DNA of 64,000 nt, taken from JBDSZL01 sp039925145. GTDB lineage: Bacteria > Acidobacteriota > Vicinamibacteria > Vicinamibacterales > SCN-69-37. Under the pieces are notes generated by a model, which was not told the DNA's origin, ran no database searches, and saw only the letters and a program-made list of their open reading frames with translations. Below are positions 42,366-51,223 of the stretch, in pieces (position 1 is the stretch's first letter; every line of letters begins with the position of its first letter). Where the stretch lies: positions 1 through 64,000 of the forward strand of contig JBDSZL010000022.1 of NCBI GenBank assembly GCA_039925145.1. The letters are read 5' to 3'. A program made the translations under genes and the position numbers.

Positions 42366-43456
42366 CTTCACATTCAACAGGACTGTCCATTCCAGGCCCC
42401 GGCGGGGGGCTCGACTTCCTCGCCCTCGGGGCGCTCGTGCACCGGCTCGATCCGGGCGTTGTGCCGTTCCATAAGGCGCAGACCTGCACGATTCACGTGA
42501 GCGGCGGGGAGTACAACACCGCCGCCAACCTTTCCGACTGCTTCCGGTTGCAGACCGGCATCGCGACCGCGATGGTCGACTACCCGATTGGCGATCTCAT
42601 CGCCGAGCGCGTGCAGGCCATGGGTGTGCGTCCGTTCTACAAGCGGTTCGAGCACGACGGCGCCCGCGGGCCGAACATGGCGACCGTCTACAGCGATCGT
42701 GGCTACGGCGTCCGCGCGCCGGTGGTGTTCTATAACCGCAGCCAGGAGGCGGCCGCCGAACTGCGGCCGGGCGACTTCGACTGGGCCGGGATCTTCAGCA
42801 AGGGCGTCCGGTGGTTCCACAGCGGGGGCATCTTTGCGGCGCTCTCGGAGACCACGTCAGACGTGATCATCGAGGCCATGCAGGCCGCCAAGCGGCACGG
42901 CGCGATCGTGTCGTTCGATCTCAACTTCCGCGAGAAGCTGTGGCGGGCCTCCGGCGGCCATGCCCGCGGCCTCGACGTGCTCCAGCGCATCGTCCAGTAC
43001 GTCGACGTGCTCGTCGGCAACGAAGAGGATCTGCAGAAGGGGCTCGGTGTCGCGGGTCCGGAAGTGGCGTCTCACTCGAAGCTCGAGACGCATGCGTTCC
43101 TCGGGATGATCGATCGTGTCGTCGAGAAGTTCCCGCAGATCAAGATCGTGGCCACGACGCTGCGCGACGTGCGGTCGACCAACCGGCACACCTGGGGTGC
43201 GGTGGCGTGGATCAACGGCGAGGCGTTTGTGACGCCTGTGTGTGAATTGGACGTGTACGACCGCGTGGGCGGGGGGGACGCGTTTGCCTCGGGCTTCTTC
43301 TACGGCCTGCTCACGGGCGAGTCGCCTGAGGAGTCGGTGAAGCTCGGCTGGGCGCATGGCGCGCTAGCGACCACTTTTCCGGGCGACACCACGATGGCGC
43401 GTCTGGAGCAGGTGCGCTCGTTCGCCAAGGGCGGATCGGCGCGCATCCAGCGGTAG
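42362..43456 (+). CDS. PfkB-family sugar (acid) kinase, KdgK-like
   Basis: A 364-residue ribokinase/PfkB-fold kinase. The substrate loop SGGEYNTAANLSDC and the anion-hole/catalytic motif DRVGGGDAFASGFFYG are clear. The family and context suggest 2-keto-3-deoxygluconate, gluconate or a related acid as substrate, giving the 6-phosphate for Gnd or an aldolase. ATG 42362 overlaps the gnd stop by four bases. It is the last gene of the LarA-gnd-kinase operon and convergent with uxaC, 29 bases apart. Confidence 0.85.
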   Translation: MTSHSTGLSIPGPGGGLDFLALGALVHRLDPGVVPFHKAQTCTIHVSGGEYNTAANLSDCFRLQTGIATAMVDYPIGDLIAERVQAMGVRPFYKRFEHDGARGPNMATVYSDRGYGVRAPVVFYNRSQEAAAELRPGDFDWAGIFSKGVRWFHSGGIFAALSETTSDVIIEAMQAAKRHGAIVSFDLNFREKLWRASGGHARGLDVLQRIVQYVDVLVGNEEDLQKGLGVAGPEVASHSKLETHAFLGMIDRVVEKFPQIKIVATTLRDVRSTNRHTWGAVAWINGEAFVTPVCELDVYDRVGGGDAFASGFFYGLLTGESPEESVKLGWAHGALATTFPGDTTMARLEQVRSFAKGGSARIQR

Positions 43457-43485
43457 CGCAGAAAAAAGCCGGTCTCCTCATCCCG

Positions 43486-44886
43486 CTAGAACCCGAAGTG
43501 CCGGCTCGCGTTCTTGTAACAGATGTTCTCGATCAGATCGCCAGTGAGGTCTGGCCGGTTGGGCAACTCGCCCCGCTCGACGTCGCGTCCCACCATGTTG
43601 CAGAGGACGCGTCGAAAGTACTCGTGCCTCGGATAGGACATGAACGAGCGCGAGTCGGTCGTCATGCCGACGAATGCCGCGAGTAGACCGGTGTTCGACA
43701 GCGCATTGATTTGCCATTCGATCCCTTCCTTCTGATCGAGGAACCACCAGCCGGTCCCGAACTGCATCTTGCCCGCGCTCGTGCCGTCCTGGAAGTTGCC
43801 TGCCATCGTGGCAAAGGCGTAGTTGTTCGACGGATTGACGTTGTAGAGGATGATTTTCGGCAAGGCATTCTCGCGATCGAGCAGGTCGAGGTAGGCCCCG
43901 AGCGTCTCGATCTGCGGCGAGTCACCCATCGAGTCGTACCCGCCGTCACGGCCGTAGCCCTGCAGTCCTCGCGAGCTCGCGTTGCGAAACGCGCCGAGGT
44001 GAAGCTGTTTGGTCCAGCCCTTCTCGGCGTCGAGATGCCCGAAGAACAACATCATGTAGGCGGCGAACCCTTCCCGATCCTGAGGTGTCGCGGCCTGACC
44101 CTCACGGGCGCGGTCGAAAATCAGCGCGGCGCGGGCATCGGTGCACGGCAGGGCATAACAATGATCCAGGCCGTGGTCTGACAGCCGTCCGCCCACCACG
44201 TGAAAGGCTTCGTGCCGCTTGCGCAGCGCGTGCAGCAGGTCGTCGAACGTCCGGATGTCGACGTCGGCGGTGACGGCCAGGCGATCGACCCATGGATTGA
44301 ACGTCGCTGGCAGATGGACGTCGAGGGCGCGATCGGGGCGAAATGTTGGCAGCACGCGCGTCGCGATGCCCGATTCGCGGATCTGCTCGTGGCTGGCCAG
44401 GCTGTCGGCCGGATCGTCGGTGGTACATACGGTCTGCACGCGAAATTTCCGGAGTATGCCCTGCGCGGTCAGGCTGTCGTCGGACTGCAGTTGCTCGTTC
44501 GCGCGCGCCCAAATCTGCGGCGCCGTCGTCGCATCCAGCAGATCGTCGATGCCGAAGTAGCGCGAGAGCTCGAGGTGCGTCCAGTGGTAGAGCGGGTTGC
44601 GCAGGCATCGTGGCACCGTGGTCGCCCATGCGGTGAACTTCTCGTACGGATCGGCGGCGCCCGTACAGTAGGCCTCTGCGACGCCGCTGGCCCGCATTGC
44701 GCGCCACTTGTAGTGATCGCCCTCGAGCCAGATCTCAGACAGATTTGCGAATCGCCGGTTCTCGGCGATATCGCGCGGCGGCAGATGACAGTGGTAGTCG
44801 AGAATCGGTGGCTGCACGGCGTAGTCGCGGTAGAGCGACCGGGCGGTGGGCGTCTCGAGCAGGAAGTCTTCGTGAATGAAGCTCAT
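43486..44886 (-). CDS. uxaC: Glucuronate isomerase
   Basis: A 466-residue amidohydrolase-fold isomerase that converts D-glucuronate to D-fructuronate and D-galacturonate to D-tagaturonate. Metal-site and family motifs are ILDYHCHLPPRDIAEN, TDDPADSLASH, the inner DHGLDHCYALP and LGAFRNAS, and the C-terminal VGMTTDSRSFMSYPRHEYF. It is complete at the usual length. Other uronate genes (uxuB, uxuA, uxaB) are not nearby; the adjacent KdgK-like kinase would act downstream of them. Divergent from the PVC-type haem protein gene. Confidence 0.95.
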   Translation of the reverse strand: MSFIHEDFLLETPTARSLYRDYAVQPPILDYHCHLPPRDIAENRRFANLSEIWLEGDHYKWRAMRASGVAEAYCTGAADPYEKFTAWATTVPRCLRNPLYHWTHLELSRYFGIDDLLDATTAPQIWARANEQLQSDDSLTAQGILRKFRVQTVCTTDDPADSLASHEQIRESGIATRVLPTFRPDRALDVHLPATFNPWVDRLAVTADVDIRTFDDLLHALRKRHEAFHVVGGRLSDHGLDHCYALPCTDARAALIFDRAREGQAATPQDREGFAAYMMLFFGHLDAEKGWTKQLHLGAFRNASSRGLQGYGRDGGYDSMGDSPQIETLGAYLDLLDRENALPKIILYNVNPSNNYAFATMAGNFQDGTSAGKMQFGTGWWFLDQKEGIEWQINALSNTGLLAAFVGMTTDSRSFMSYPRHEYFRRVLCNMVGRDVERGELPNRPDLTGDLIENICYKNASRHFGF

Positions 44887-44980
44887 GGCACCCTACGCTA
44901 CCATTCCCGTTTTGAGCTGTCAGCGGGTGTGGGTGGCGTGGATGACCTCGCGCGTGGCGGGAGCTCCGACGCGATCTGGG

Positions 44981-44986
44981 TACAAT
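44981..44986 (+). promoter_or_regulatory. Putative -10 element of the 45-51 kb operon
   Basis: TACAAT preceded by TGGG (extended -10-like) lies 39-44 bases before ATG 45025, in a locally AT-richer spot of the uxaC/haem-protein divergent region. No convincing -35 is seen at 17 bases upstream. Confidence 0.4.
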
Positions 44987-45024
44987 ACAAGGCACAACCC
45001 CGGCGTCTCTCACAGGATTAATCT

Positions 45025-47793
45025 ATGACCCTGCCGCGGATCTGCGTCGTCGCGCTCCTTTTTGCGGGATGCCTCGTGACCCTCTCCGCTCAAACCGCTC
45101 ACCCGTGGCCGCCCGGGGTGCAGCAGGTCAGCGACAGCACTGAGCCACGAACTCCGCAAGAGGAGATGCAGACATTCTTCATGGCGCCTGGCTATCGGGT
45201 CGAGCTCGTCGCGAGCGAGCCCATGGTGCAGGATGCCGTGGTGATGGACTGGGATCCGGATGGCCGGCTGTGGCTGGTCGAGATGGCCGCCTACATGACG
45301 GACCTCCAGGCCACCAACGAATACGAGCCGGTCGGGCGCATCGTCGTGCTCGAGGATCTGAATGACGACGGGAAGATGGACAAGCGAACCGTGTTCGCCG
45401 ATGGCCTTGTCCTGCCGCGCGCGATAAAGGTCCTCGATCACGGCGTGCTTGTCGGCGAGCCTCCCAACCTGTGGCTCCTGCGCGACACGAACGGCGATCT
45501 GCGCGCCGACACGAAAGACCTGGTCACGAATCAGTACGGCCGGCTCGGCGCCAATGTCGAGCACAACGCGAACAGCCTGTTCTGGGCGATGGACAACTGG
45601 ATGTACACGTCCGAGGTGGACATGTACCTGCGCCTGAAAGATGGCAAGTTCGAAGTCAAACGGACGCTGTCACGCGGGCAGTGGGGTGCGACACAGGATG
45701 ACGCGGGACGAATTTTCCGGAACACGAACGAGGCGTCGCTCCACGTCGATTTGATTCCGGAGCGCTATTTCAATCGATACCCCACTCTGCTGCGCACGCG
45801 TGGCAGCTATGAATCTCTCGAGGGCGCCAACCGCGAGGTCAACCGCGTGTGGCCGGTCCGTCCGACGCCCGGGGTGAATCGGGGGTATCAGGCCGGTGTG
45901 CTAAAGTCGGACGGCACGCTCGCGAGCTTCACGTCGGTCAGCTCGCCGACCGTGTATCGGGGCGATCGTCTTCCTGCCGAGCTGTATGGCAACGTGTTCG
46001 TGACAGAACCGGCAGCCAACCTCGTGAGCCGACTGCTGGTGCGCGACGATGGCACCACGCTGCAGGGCGGGAAGGCGTACGAAGGCGCGGAGTTTATGGC
46101 GTCGACGGACGAGCGCTTCCGGCCGGTGTATCTGTCGAACGCGCCTGACGGCACGCTTTACATTCTCGACCTGTACCGCGGAATCATCCAGTACAAGAGC
46201 TTCATCACGGAATACCTGCGCGACCACATCGTGGGCCACAAGCTCGAGCAGCCCGTGCATTACTCGCGGATTTACCGGGTGATGCACGAGACGACCCGGA
46301 GAGACACGAAACCGGCGCTCACGTCTGCGTCGCCGGCGCGTCTGGTGGCCACGCTCTCGCATCCCAACGGATGGCGTCGTGACACGGCGCAGCGTCTGCT
46401 CGTCGAGCGCGGAGCCCGTGCTGCAGTCCCGGCGCTCAAGACGCTGGCGACCAACCCGCGCGCTGACTGGCGCGCACGCGTGCATGCCCTGTGGACGCTC
46501 GACGGCATGGACGCGATCGATGTGCCAACGGTCGTGCGGGCGTTGAGTGACGCGTCGCGGGACGTGCGCGTGGCGGCGCTGCGTGTATCGGAGCGCTGGT
46601 TCAACGATCCGACGCATCCGATTCAGACCGCCGTGCTGGCCCGCCTGACCGATTCAGACTGGGCCGTGCGACGACAGCTGGCGGCGACCCTCGGCGAGCT
46701 GCCGCGCGACGTAGGATTGCCGGCGATCGCCACACTGCTCGAGCGATCGTCCAACGATCCGGTGACGCTCGACGCGGCGCTGAGCGGATTGCGGGGCAGC
46801 GAGACGGCGATGCTGACCCGGCTGCTCGCCAGCCCGACCGAGACACCGCAGCGAGTGGCCGCGGTGACGACGATTGCGGCGACGATCGTGCGTGGGTCGC
46901 AGGACACCAGCGTGCAGACCGTGCTGGGCTGGGTCGCCGACGCCACGCGGCCCGCCTGGCAGCGCTCGGCGCTGCTTGGCGGCGCCGAAGTGGCGCTGCT
47001 CGGCACGCCACTGCCCGGCTCGGCGGCCACCGGCCGCGGCGCCGGTGCTGGTGCCGGCGCCGCGGCGGCGGCCACGCCGGCGCCGTGTCCGACCTGCCCC
47101 GGTGCCCGCGCCGGTCCGGGCGGGGGCGCCGCGTTTCCCACGGGGCCGGCTGGAGGCGGACGGGCTGGCGGGGGCGGGCGAGCGGCGGGTGCCGCCGCTG
47201 CGGCGGTGCCGGCTGGGGCGGCGCCGCCCGCGCAGGGACGCGGCAACGGCCCTGGCTTGCGCGTGAACCGCGAGCCCGCGCTGTCGGCTGTAGCGGCCGG
47301 CAGCGACGATCTGGCGGCGCGCGCGACGCGCGTGCTCGCCAGAATCGAGTGGCCGGGCAAACCGGGTGCGGCCGCGCCGGTGACACCGCTCACCGCCGAC
47401 GAGCAGCGGCGATTCGACGCCGGCCATGAGATCTACGCGAACATTTGCCAGGCGTGCCATCAGGAAGACGGCCGCGGCCGGTCCGAGGTGGCGCCGCCAC
47501 TGGTCGGGTCCGGCTTCGCGCTGGCGAAGCCGGACGTGCCGGCGCGCATTCTGCTCAACGGCAAGGAAGGCACGGTCGGCCTGATGCCACCGCTGGGATC
47601 CTCGCTCAGTGACGATCAGATTGCGGCAGTCCTGACGTACATCAGGCGCGAGTGGGGCCAGGCCGCCTCTCCGGTGGCACCCGCCGTGATCACCGAAACC
47701 CGCGCTGCCTCCGCTGGCCGCACGCGTCCGTGGACGAACGACGAGCTCACGCAGTTGACGTCCGCACCTGGTGCGGGAGGAGCGCAGGAATGA
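45025..47793 (+). CDS. PVC-type haem-binding protein: sorbosone-dehydrogenase-like propeller, HEAT repeats and cytochrome c
   Basis: A 922-residue periplasmic protein in four parts. After a signal peptide (about 1-23), a beta-propeller (about 40-425) related to glucose/sorbosone dehydrogenases carries the PVC-type start GYRVELVASEPMVQDAV. HEAT-like helical repeats (about 430-655) follow. Next comes an unusual linker of about 85 residues made almost only of Gly, Ala, Pro and Arg (about 664-750, with one CPTC pair). A cytochrome c domain ends it: haem site CQACH at 808-812 with distal Met in GLMPPLG. It likely oxidises a sugar or polyol in the periplasm and passes electrons to the haem. It is the first gene of a four-gene operon (ATGA junction with the MFS gene). 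Confidence 0.88.
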   Translation: MTLPRICVVALLFAGCLVTLSAQTAHPWPPGVQQVSDSTEPRTPQEEMQTFFMAPGYRVELVASEPMVQDAVVMDWDPDGRLWLVEMAAYMTDLQATNEYEPVGRIVVLEDLNDDGKMDKRTVFADGLVLPRAIKVLDHGVLVGEPPNLWLLRDTNGDLRADTKDLVTNQYGRLGANVEHNANSLFWAMDNWMYTSEVDMYLRLKDGKFEVKRTLSRGQWGATQDDAGRIFRNTNEASLHVDLIPERYFNRYPTLLRTRGSYESLEGANREVNRVWPVRPTPGVNRGYQAGVLKSDGTLASFTSVSSPTVYRGDRLPAELYGNVFVTEPAANLVSRLLVRDDGTTLQGGKAYEGAEFMASTDERFRPVYLSNAPDGTLYILDLYRGIIQYKSFITEYLRDHIVGHKLEQPVHYSRIYRVMHETTRRDTKPALTSASPARLVATLSHPNGWRRDTAQRLLVERGARAAVPALKTLATNPRADWRARVHALWTLDGMDAIDVPTVVRALSDASRDVRVAALRVSERWFNDPTHPIQTAVLARLTDSDWAVRRQLAATLGELPRDVGLPAIATLLERSSNDPVTLDAALSGLRGSETAMLTRLLASPTETPQRVAAVTTIAATIVRGSQDTSVQTVLGWVADATRPAWQRSALLGGAEVALLGTPLPGSAATGRGAGAGAGAAAAATPAPCPTCPGARAGPGGGAAFPTGPAGGGRAGGGGRAAGAAAAAVPAGAAPPAQGRGNGPGLRVNREPALSAVAAGSDDLAARATRVLARIEWPGKPGAAAPVTPLTADEQRRFDAGHEIYANICQACHQEDGRGRSEVAPPLVGSGFALAKPDVPARILLNGKEGTVGLMPPLGSSLSDDQIAAVLTYIRREWGQAASPVAPAVITETRAASAGRTRPWTNDELTQLTSAPGAGGAQE

Positions 47794-49151
47794 CAGGTGT
47801 CCCCACGTCGGCAGCGGCGGGTACGGCTGGCACCGGAAGCCGCGGCTGGTACCGCGACCTGACGCGGCTGCACTGGTTCGTGCTCATCGTGGCCTCACTT
47901 GGATGGCTGTTCGACACGATGGATCAGCAGTTGTTCAATCTGGCGCGACGGCCTGCGATTGCGGAACTGCTGCGAAGCGATTCGTCGAGCGGCGCCGCGC
48001 CGGGGGCGAGCACCATCGCCGAGTACGCCGGCTACACGACGATGATCTTCATGATCGGCTGGGCGACTGGTGGCGTGTTCTTCGGCATCCTCGGCGATCG
48101 CCTCGGACGCGTGAAGACGATGCTGATCACGATTCTCTGCTATTCGATGTTCACGGGACTGAGCGCGTCTTCGGTCGGTGTCTGGGACTTCACGTTCTAC
48201 CGCTTCATCACAGGCCTCGGCGTTGGCGGTCAGTTTGCCGTGGGCGTAGCGCTCGTCGCCGAGTCGGTATCGGATCGTGCGCGGCCGTTCGCGCTTGGGT
48301 GGCTGCAGGCGGCCTCGACGTGGGGCAACATGCTGGCAGCCGGCGTGGGCATCGGCTTGGGCAGCCTCGAGCAGTCCGGCGTGATTGCCAGCGCGTGGCG
48401 CACGATGTTCGTCGTGGGTGCCCTGCCGGCGTTCCTCTGTCTGTTCATCATGCGACGGTTGAAGGAGCCCGAGCGCTGGCAGCAAACAGCGCGCGCCGGC
48501 CTGCGCCGTGGGTCGGTCGGTGAGCTCTTCTCAGATCCCCGCTGGCGCCGTAACGCCATCGTGGGCATGCTGCTGGCGTTCTCCGGTGTCGTCGGGTTGT
48601 GGGGCATCGGATTTTTCAGCGTCGATCTGCTGCGGTCGGTTCTCGACAAGACGGACATGTCCGCCGGGCAGAAGACGTTCTGGACGAGCATGACGCTGCT
48701 GCTGCAGAACATGGGCGGCTTCCTGGGCATCTATGCGTTCACGCATCTCACGCATCGCATCGGCAGGCGCCGGACGTTTGCGATCGCATTTACCGCCGCG
48801 ATGTTTTCGACGGCGTATACCTTCTGGAATCTGAAGACGTTCACAGACATCTTCTGGATGGTTCCCATCATGGGCGCCTGCCAGCTGTCGCTCTTCGGCG
48901 GCTACGCGATTTATCTGCCTGAGCTGTTCCCGACGCGGCTGCGGAGCACGGGGACCTCGTTCTGTTACAACGTGGGCCGGTTTGTTGCCGCGCTGGGACC
49001 GCTTGCGCTCGGGCTGCTGACGAGCCGCGTGTTTGTCGCACATGCCGAACCGATGCGCTATGCCGGCGTGTCCATGTGCGTGGTGTTCCTCATCGGGCTG
49101 GCGACGCTGCCGTTTGCGCCCGAGACGAAAGGACGGCCGTTACCCGAATGA
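47790..49151 (+). CDS. MFS transporter, sugar/acid:H+ symporter-like
   Basis: A 453-residue inner-membrane transporter with 12 helices. Family motifs include GILGDRLGRVKTM after helix 2, RFITGLGVGGQFAVGVALVAE in helix 4 region, the central hydrophilic loop (about 215-245) and PELFPTRLRSTGTSFCYNVGR, as in the sugar/aromatic-acid symporter groups. It ends PFAPETKGRPLPE, the usual sugar-porter-like PETKG signature. The four-base overlap with the cytochrome gene and with the Gfo/Idh/MocA gene implies that it imports the substrate or product of that pathway. Confidence 0.9.
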   Translation: MTGVPTSAAAGTAGTGSRGWYRDLTRLHWFVLIVASLGWLFDTMDQQLFNLARRPAIAELLRSDSSSGAAPGASTIAEYAGYTTMIFMIGWATGGVFFGILGDRLGRVKTMLITILCYSMFTGLSASSVGVWDFTFYRFITGLGVGGQFAVGVALVAESVSDRARPFALGWLQAASTWGNMLAAGVGIGLGSLEQSGVIASAWRTMFVVGALPAFLCLFIMRRLKEPERWQQTARAGLRRGSVGELFSDPRWRRNAIVGMLLAFSGVVGLWGIGFFSVDLLRSVLDKTDMSAGQKTFWTSMTLLLQNMGGFLGIYAFTHLTHRIGRRRTFAIAFTAAMFSTAYTFWNLKTFTDIFWMVPIMGACQLSLFGGYAIYLPELFPTRLRSTGTSFCYNVGRFVAALGPLALGLLTSRVFVAHAEPMRYAGVSMCVVFLIGLATLPFAPETKGRPLPE

Positions 49152-50188
49152 CTCTGCGCGTAGGCATCATCGGCACCGGCGCCATCGCGAATCTTCACGC
49201 GCGCGCCTACAAGAACATCGGCTACACCATCCGAGCCTGCACCGACGTGGCGCCGGAGTTCGGACGGCGCTTCGCCGAGGCCAACGGCGCGGAGTTCCTG
49301 GCCAGCTACGAGGATGTCTGCCGCCACCCGGAGGTGGACTACGTCGACGTGTGCACGTTTCCAGACTTCCGGCTGCAGCCGCTCGTGATCTGCGCCGAGC
49401 ACGGCAAGGCCATCCAGGTGCAGAAGCCGATTGCGACGACCGTCGACACGGCACGGCGCATGGTCGAGACCGCGCGCGATGCAGGCATCCAGCTTGGCGT
49501 GGTCAGCCAGCATCGGTTCGACGAGTCGAGCCGGTTTCTGAGTGACGCGATCGCGGCCGGCCGTCTGGGCACGCTGCTGCAGTGCGATGCCTACGTGAAG
49601 TGGTACCGCTCGGCGGAGTACTACGCTCGTCCGGTCAAAGGCAGCTGGGCAACCGAAGGCGGCGGGGCGCTGATCAATCAAGCCATCCACCAGGTGGATT
49701 TGCTGCGATGGTTTGCGGGTCCGGTGCGAGAGGTCTTCGCGATGTGGCAGCTGGGCGCGGCGCACCAGATCGAATCGGAGGACGTCGTGACGGCGGTCAT
49801 GCGCTATGAGAGCGGGGCCACAGGGACGATTCAGGCGTCGACCGCGTTCTGGCCCGGGTACAGCGAGCGCATCGAGATCCATGGCACGAAGGGCACTGCC
49901 GTGGTCACCGGCGACCGGCTGACCACGTGGGATGTGCAGGACGATGCGGGCGAGCCGCCGCCGATGGCCAGTGCGGGGGCATCGGGGGCGTCCGACCCGC
50001 TGGCCATTTCGCTCGAGCCGTTCGAGCGACAGTTTCTGGATTTCGGGGATGCGATTCGGTCGCGCCGGCGGCCGCTCGTCGGGGGGGCGGAGGGCCTGCA
50101 CGCCCTCGAGATCGTGGAGTCGATCTATCAGTCGTGCCGGACAGGTCAGAAAGTGATCCTCAGCGGTCAAGAGCGCGCGACATCATGA
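49148..50188 (+). CDS. Gfo/Idh/MocA-family oxidoreductase
   Basis: A 346-residue NAD(P)-dependent dehydrogenase. The Rossmann domain begins LRVGIIGTGAIANLHARAY; the family EKP-like motif appears as IQVQKPIAT; the catalytic-region GGGALINQAIHQVDLLRW holds the His. Members oxidise inositols, sugars or their 1,5-anhydro or 3-keto forms. With a sugar isomerase/epimerase immediately downstream, a myo-inositol- or 3-keto-sugar-type route is plausible. ATG 49148 (ATGA) gives the true start; the upstream open frame lies inside the MFS gene. Confidence 0.9.
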   Translation: MTLRVGIIGTGAIANLHARAYKNIGYTIRACTDVAPEFGRRFAEANGAEFLASYEDVCRHPEVDYVDVCTFPDFRLQPLVICAEHGKAIQVQKPIATTVDTARRMVETARDAGIQLGVVSQHRFDESSRFLSDAIAAGRLGTLLQCDAYVKWYRSAEYYARPVKGSWATEGGGALINQAIHQVDLLRWFAGPVREVFAMWQLGAAHQIESEDVVTAVMRYESGATGTIQASTAFWPGYSERIEIHGTKGTAVVTGDRLTTWDVQDDAGEPPPMASAGASGASDPLAISLEPFERQFLDFGDAIRSRRRPLVGGAEGLHALEIVESIYQSCRTGQKVILSGQERATS

Positions 50189-51063
50189 GCGAACTCGTAC
50201 TGCCTCTCGCTGCCATCACCGACGAGTTCTCGCCCACCGATCTCGACCGCGCGCTCGACGCGATGGCAGAGGTGGGTATGACCGGCGCCGAGCTGCGTAT
50301 TGTGTGGGGCCGCAACATCATGGACCTGTCCGATCAGGAGATTGACAGGGTGCGGGCCAGCGTCGAAAGTCGCGGGATGCAGGTGTTGTCCATCGCATCG
50401 CCGGTTTTGAAGTGCGTGCTGCCGGATGCGCCGCCGGTCGACCCGCGCCTGCAGCAGGACACGTTTGCGGCAAGCTTCACGTTTGCCGATCAGCCTGCGC
50501 TGGCCAAGCGCGCGTTCGAGATCGCCGAGCGGAGTGGGGCGCGGATGGTGCGCGTGTTCTCGTACTGGCGATCGGTCGATCCGGACGCGTGCTTCGGTCG
50601 GGTTGCCAGCGCGCTGCAGGCGCTGGCGGAGCAGGCGGGCGAGCGCGGTTTGATCATCGGCATCGAGAACGAGCATGCGTGCAACATCTCGACGGGCGAG
50701 GAGACGGCGCGCCTGCTCGAATCGGTGGCGACGCCGTCCCTGCAGGTGATTTGGGACCCGGCCAACGCCCTGGTGGCCGGCGAGACGCCATTTCCGTTCG
50801 GCTATCGTGCGATGCCGGCCTCACGTATCGGTCACGTGCACGCGAAGGATTGTGACGCGGTCGATTTTCATCCGACGTGGGGCGAGCTCGGCGCGATGAG
50901 CGTCGACTGGACCGGCCAGATCCAGGCGCTCGTCAGCGACGGCTATCGTGGATACCTGAGCCTGGAGACGCACTGGAAGGGCCCGCACGGCGACAAGTTC
51001 GAGGCGAGCCAGATCTGCGGCCGCCGCCTGCGCGCCCTCGTCCTAGGAGACCGGGTCTCTTAA
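50185..51063 (+). CDS. Sugar phosphate isomerase/epimerase (xylose isomerase-like TIM barrel)
   Basis: A 292-residue AP-endonuclease-2/IolE-type TIM barrel. Metal-site segments are GIENEHACNISTGEE (Glu), VIWDPANALVAGE (Asp), IGHVHAKDCDAV (His) and LSLETHWKGPHGDK (Glu/His). Such enzymes isomerise or epimerise keto-sugars made by the Gfo/Idh/MocA partner. The last residues, LGDRVS, and the TAA stop are encoded by a copy of the palindromic repeat, so the natural C-terminus has been replaced or extended. The ATG overlaps the preceding stop by four bases. Confidence 0.88.
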   Translation: MSELVLPLAAITDEFSPTDLDRALDAMAEVGMTGAELRIVWGRNIMDLSDQEIDRVRASVESRGMQVLSIASPVLKCVLPDAPPVDPRLQQDTFAASFTFADQPALAKRAFEIAERSGARMVRVFSYWRSVDPDACFGRVASALQALAEQAGERGLIIGIENEHACNISTGEETARLLESVATPSLQVIWDPANALVAGETPFPFGYRAMPASRIGHVHAKDCDAVDFHPTWGELGAMSVDWTGQIQALVSDGYRGYLSLETHWKGPHGDKFEASQICGRRLRALVLGDRVS

Positions 51064-51223
51064 GGGACCCAGTCTTGTTGGCATCCCGCGGGTTGGATAA
51101 CCAGCCGAATAGTTATTTCACAAGGCGATTCGGGGCTTGGCCTCGTATGGAGCTCCAGGCGAATGCCCCAAATATTGTGATTATGGCGTCTTGAGACCCG
51201 GTCTCTTAAGAGACCCGGTCTCC
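51046..51223. repeat. Paired palindromic repeats flanking a 115-base AT-richer segment
   Basis: The left part (51046-51077) is one arm, GGAGACCGGGTCTC, then TTAA, then a decayed arm (GGGACCCAGTCTTG). The right part (51193-51223) is two intact arms joined by TTAA. Both ends thus have an arm-TTAA-arm form, and between them lies about 115 bases without an ORF of note. The left copy supplies the stop codon of the isomerase gene and the right copy encodes the last residues of the dehydratase gene. It looks like a small non-autonomous element lodged between convergent genes. Confidence 0.8.

Noticed and set aside
51130..51192. APNIVIM reading just before the right repeat, resembling a sulfatase start (PNIV-x-I-x-A-D-D)
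   Set aside because: Only about seven residues match and the frame stops at once. It is too short to call a truncated sulfatase.
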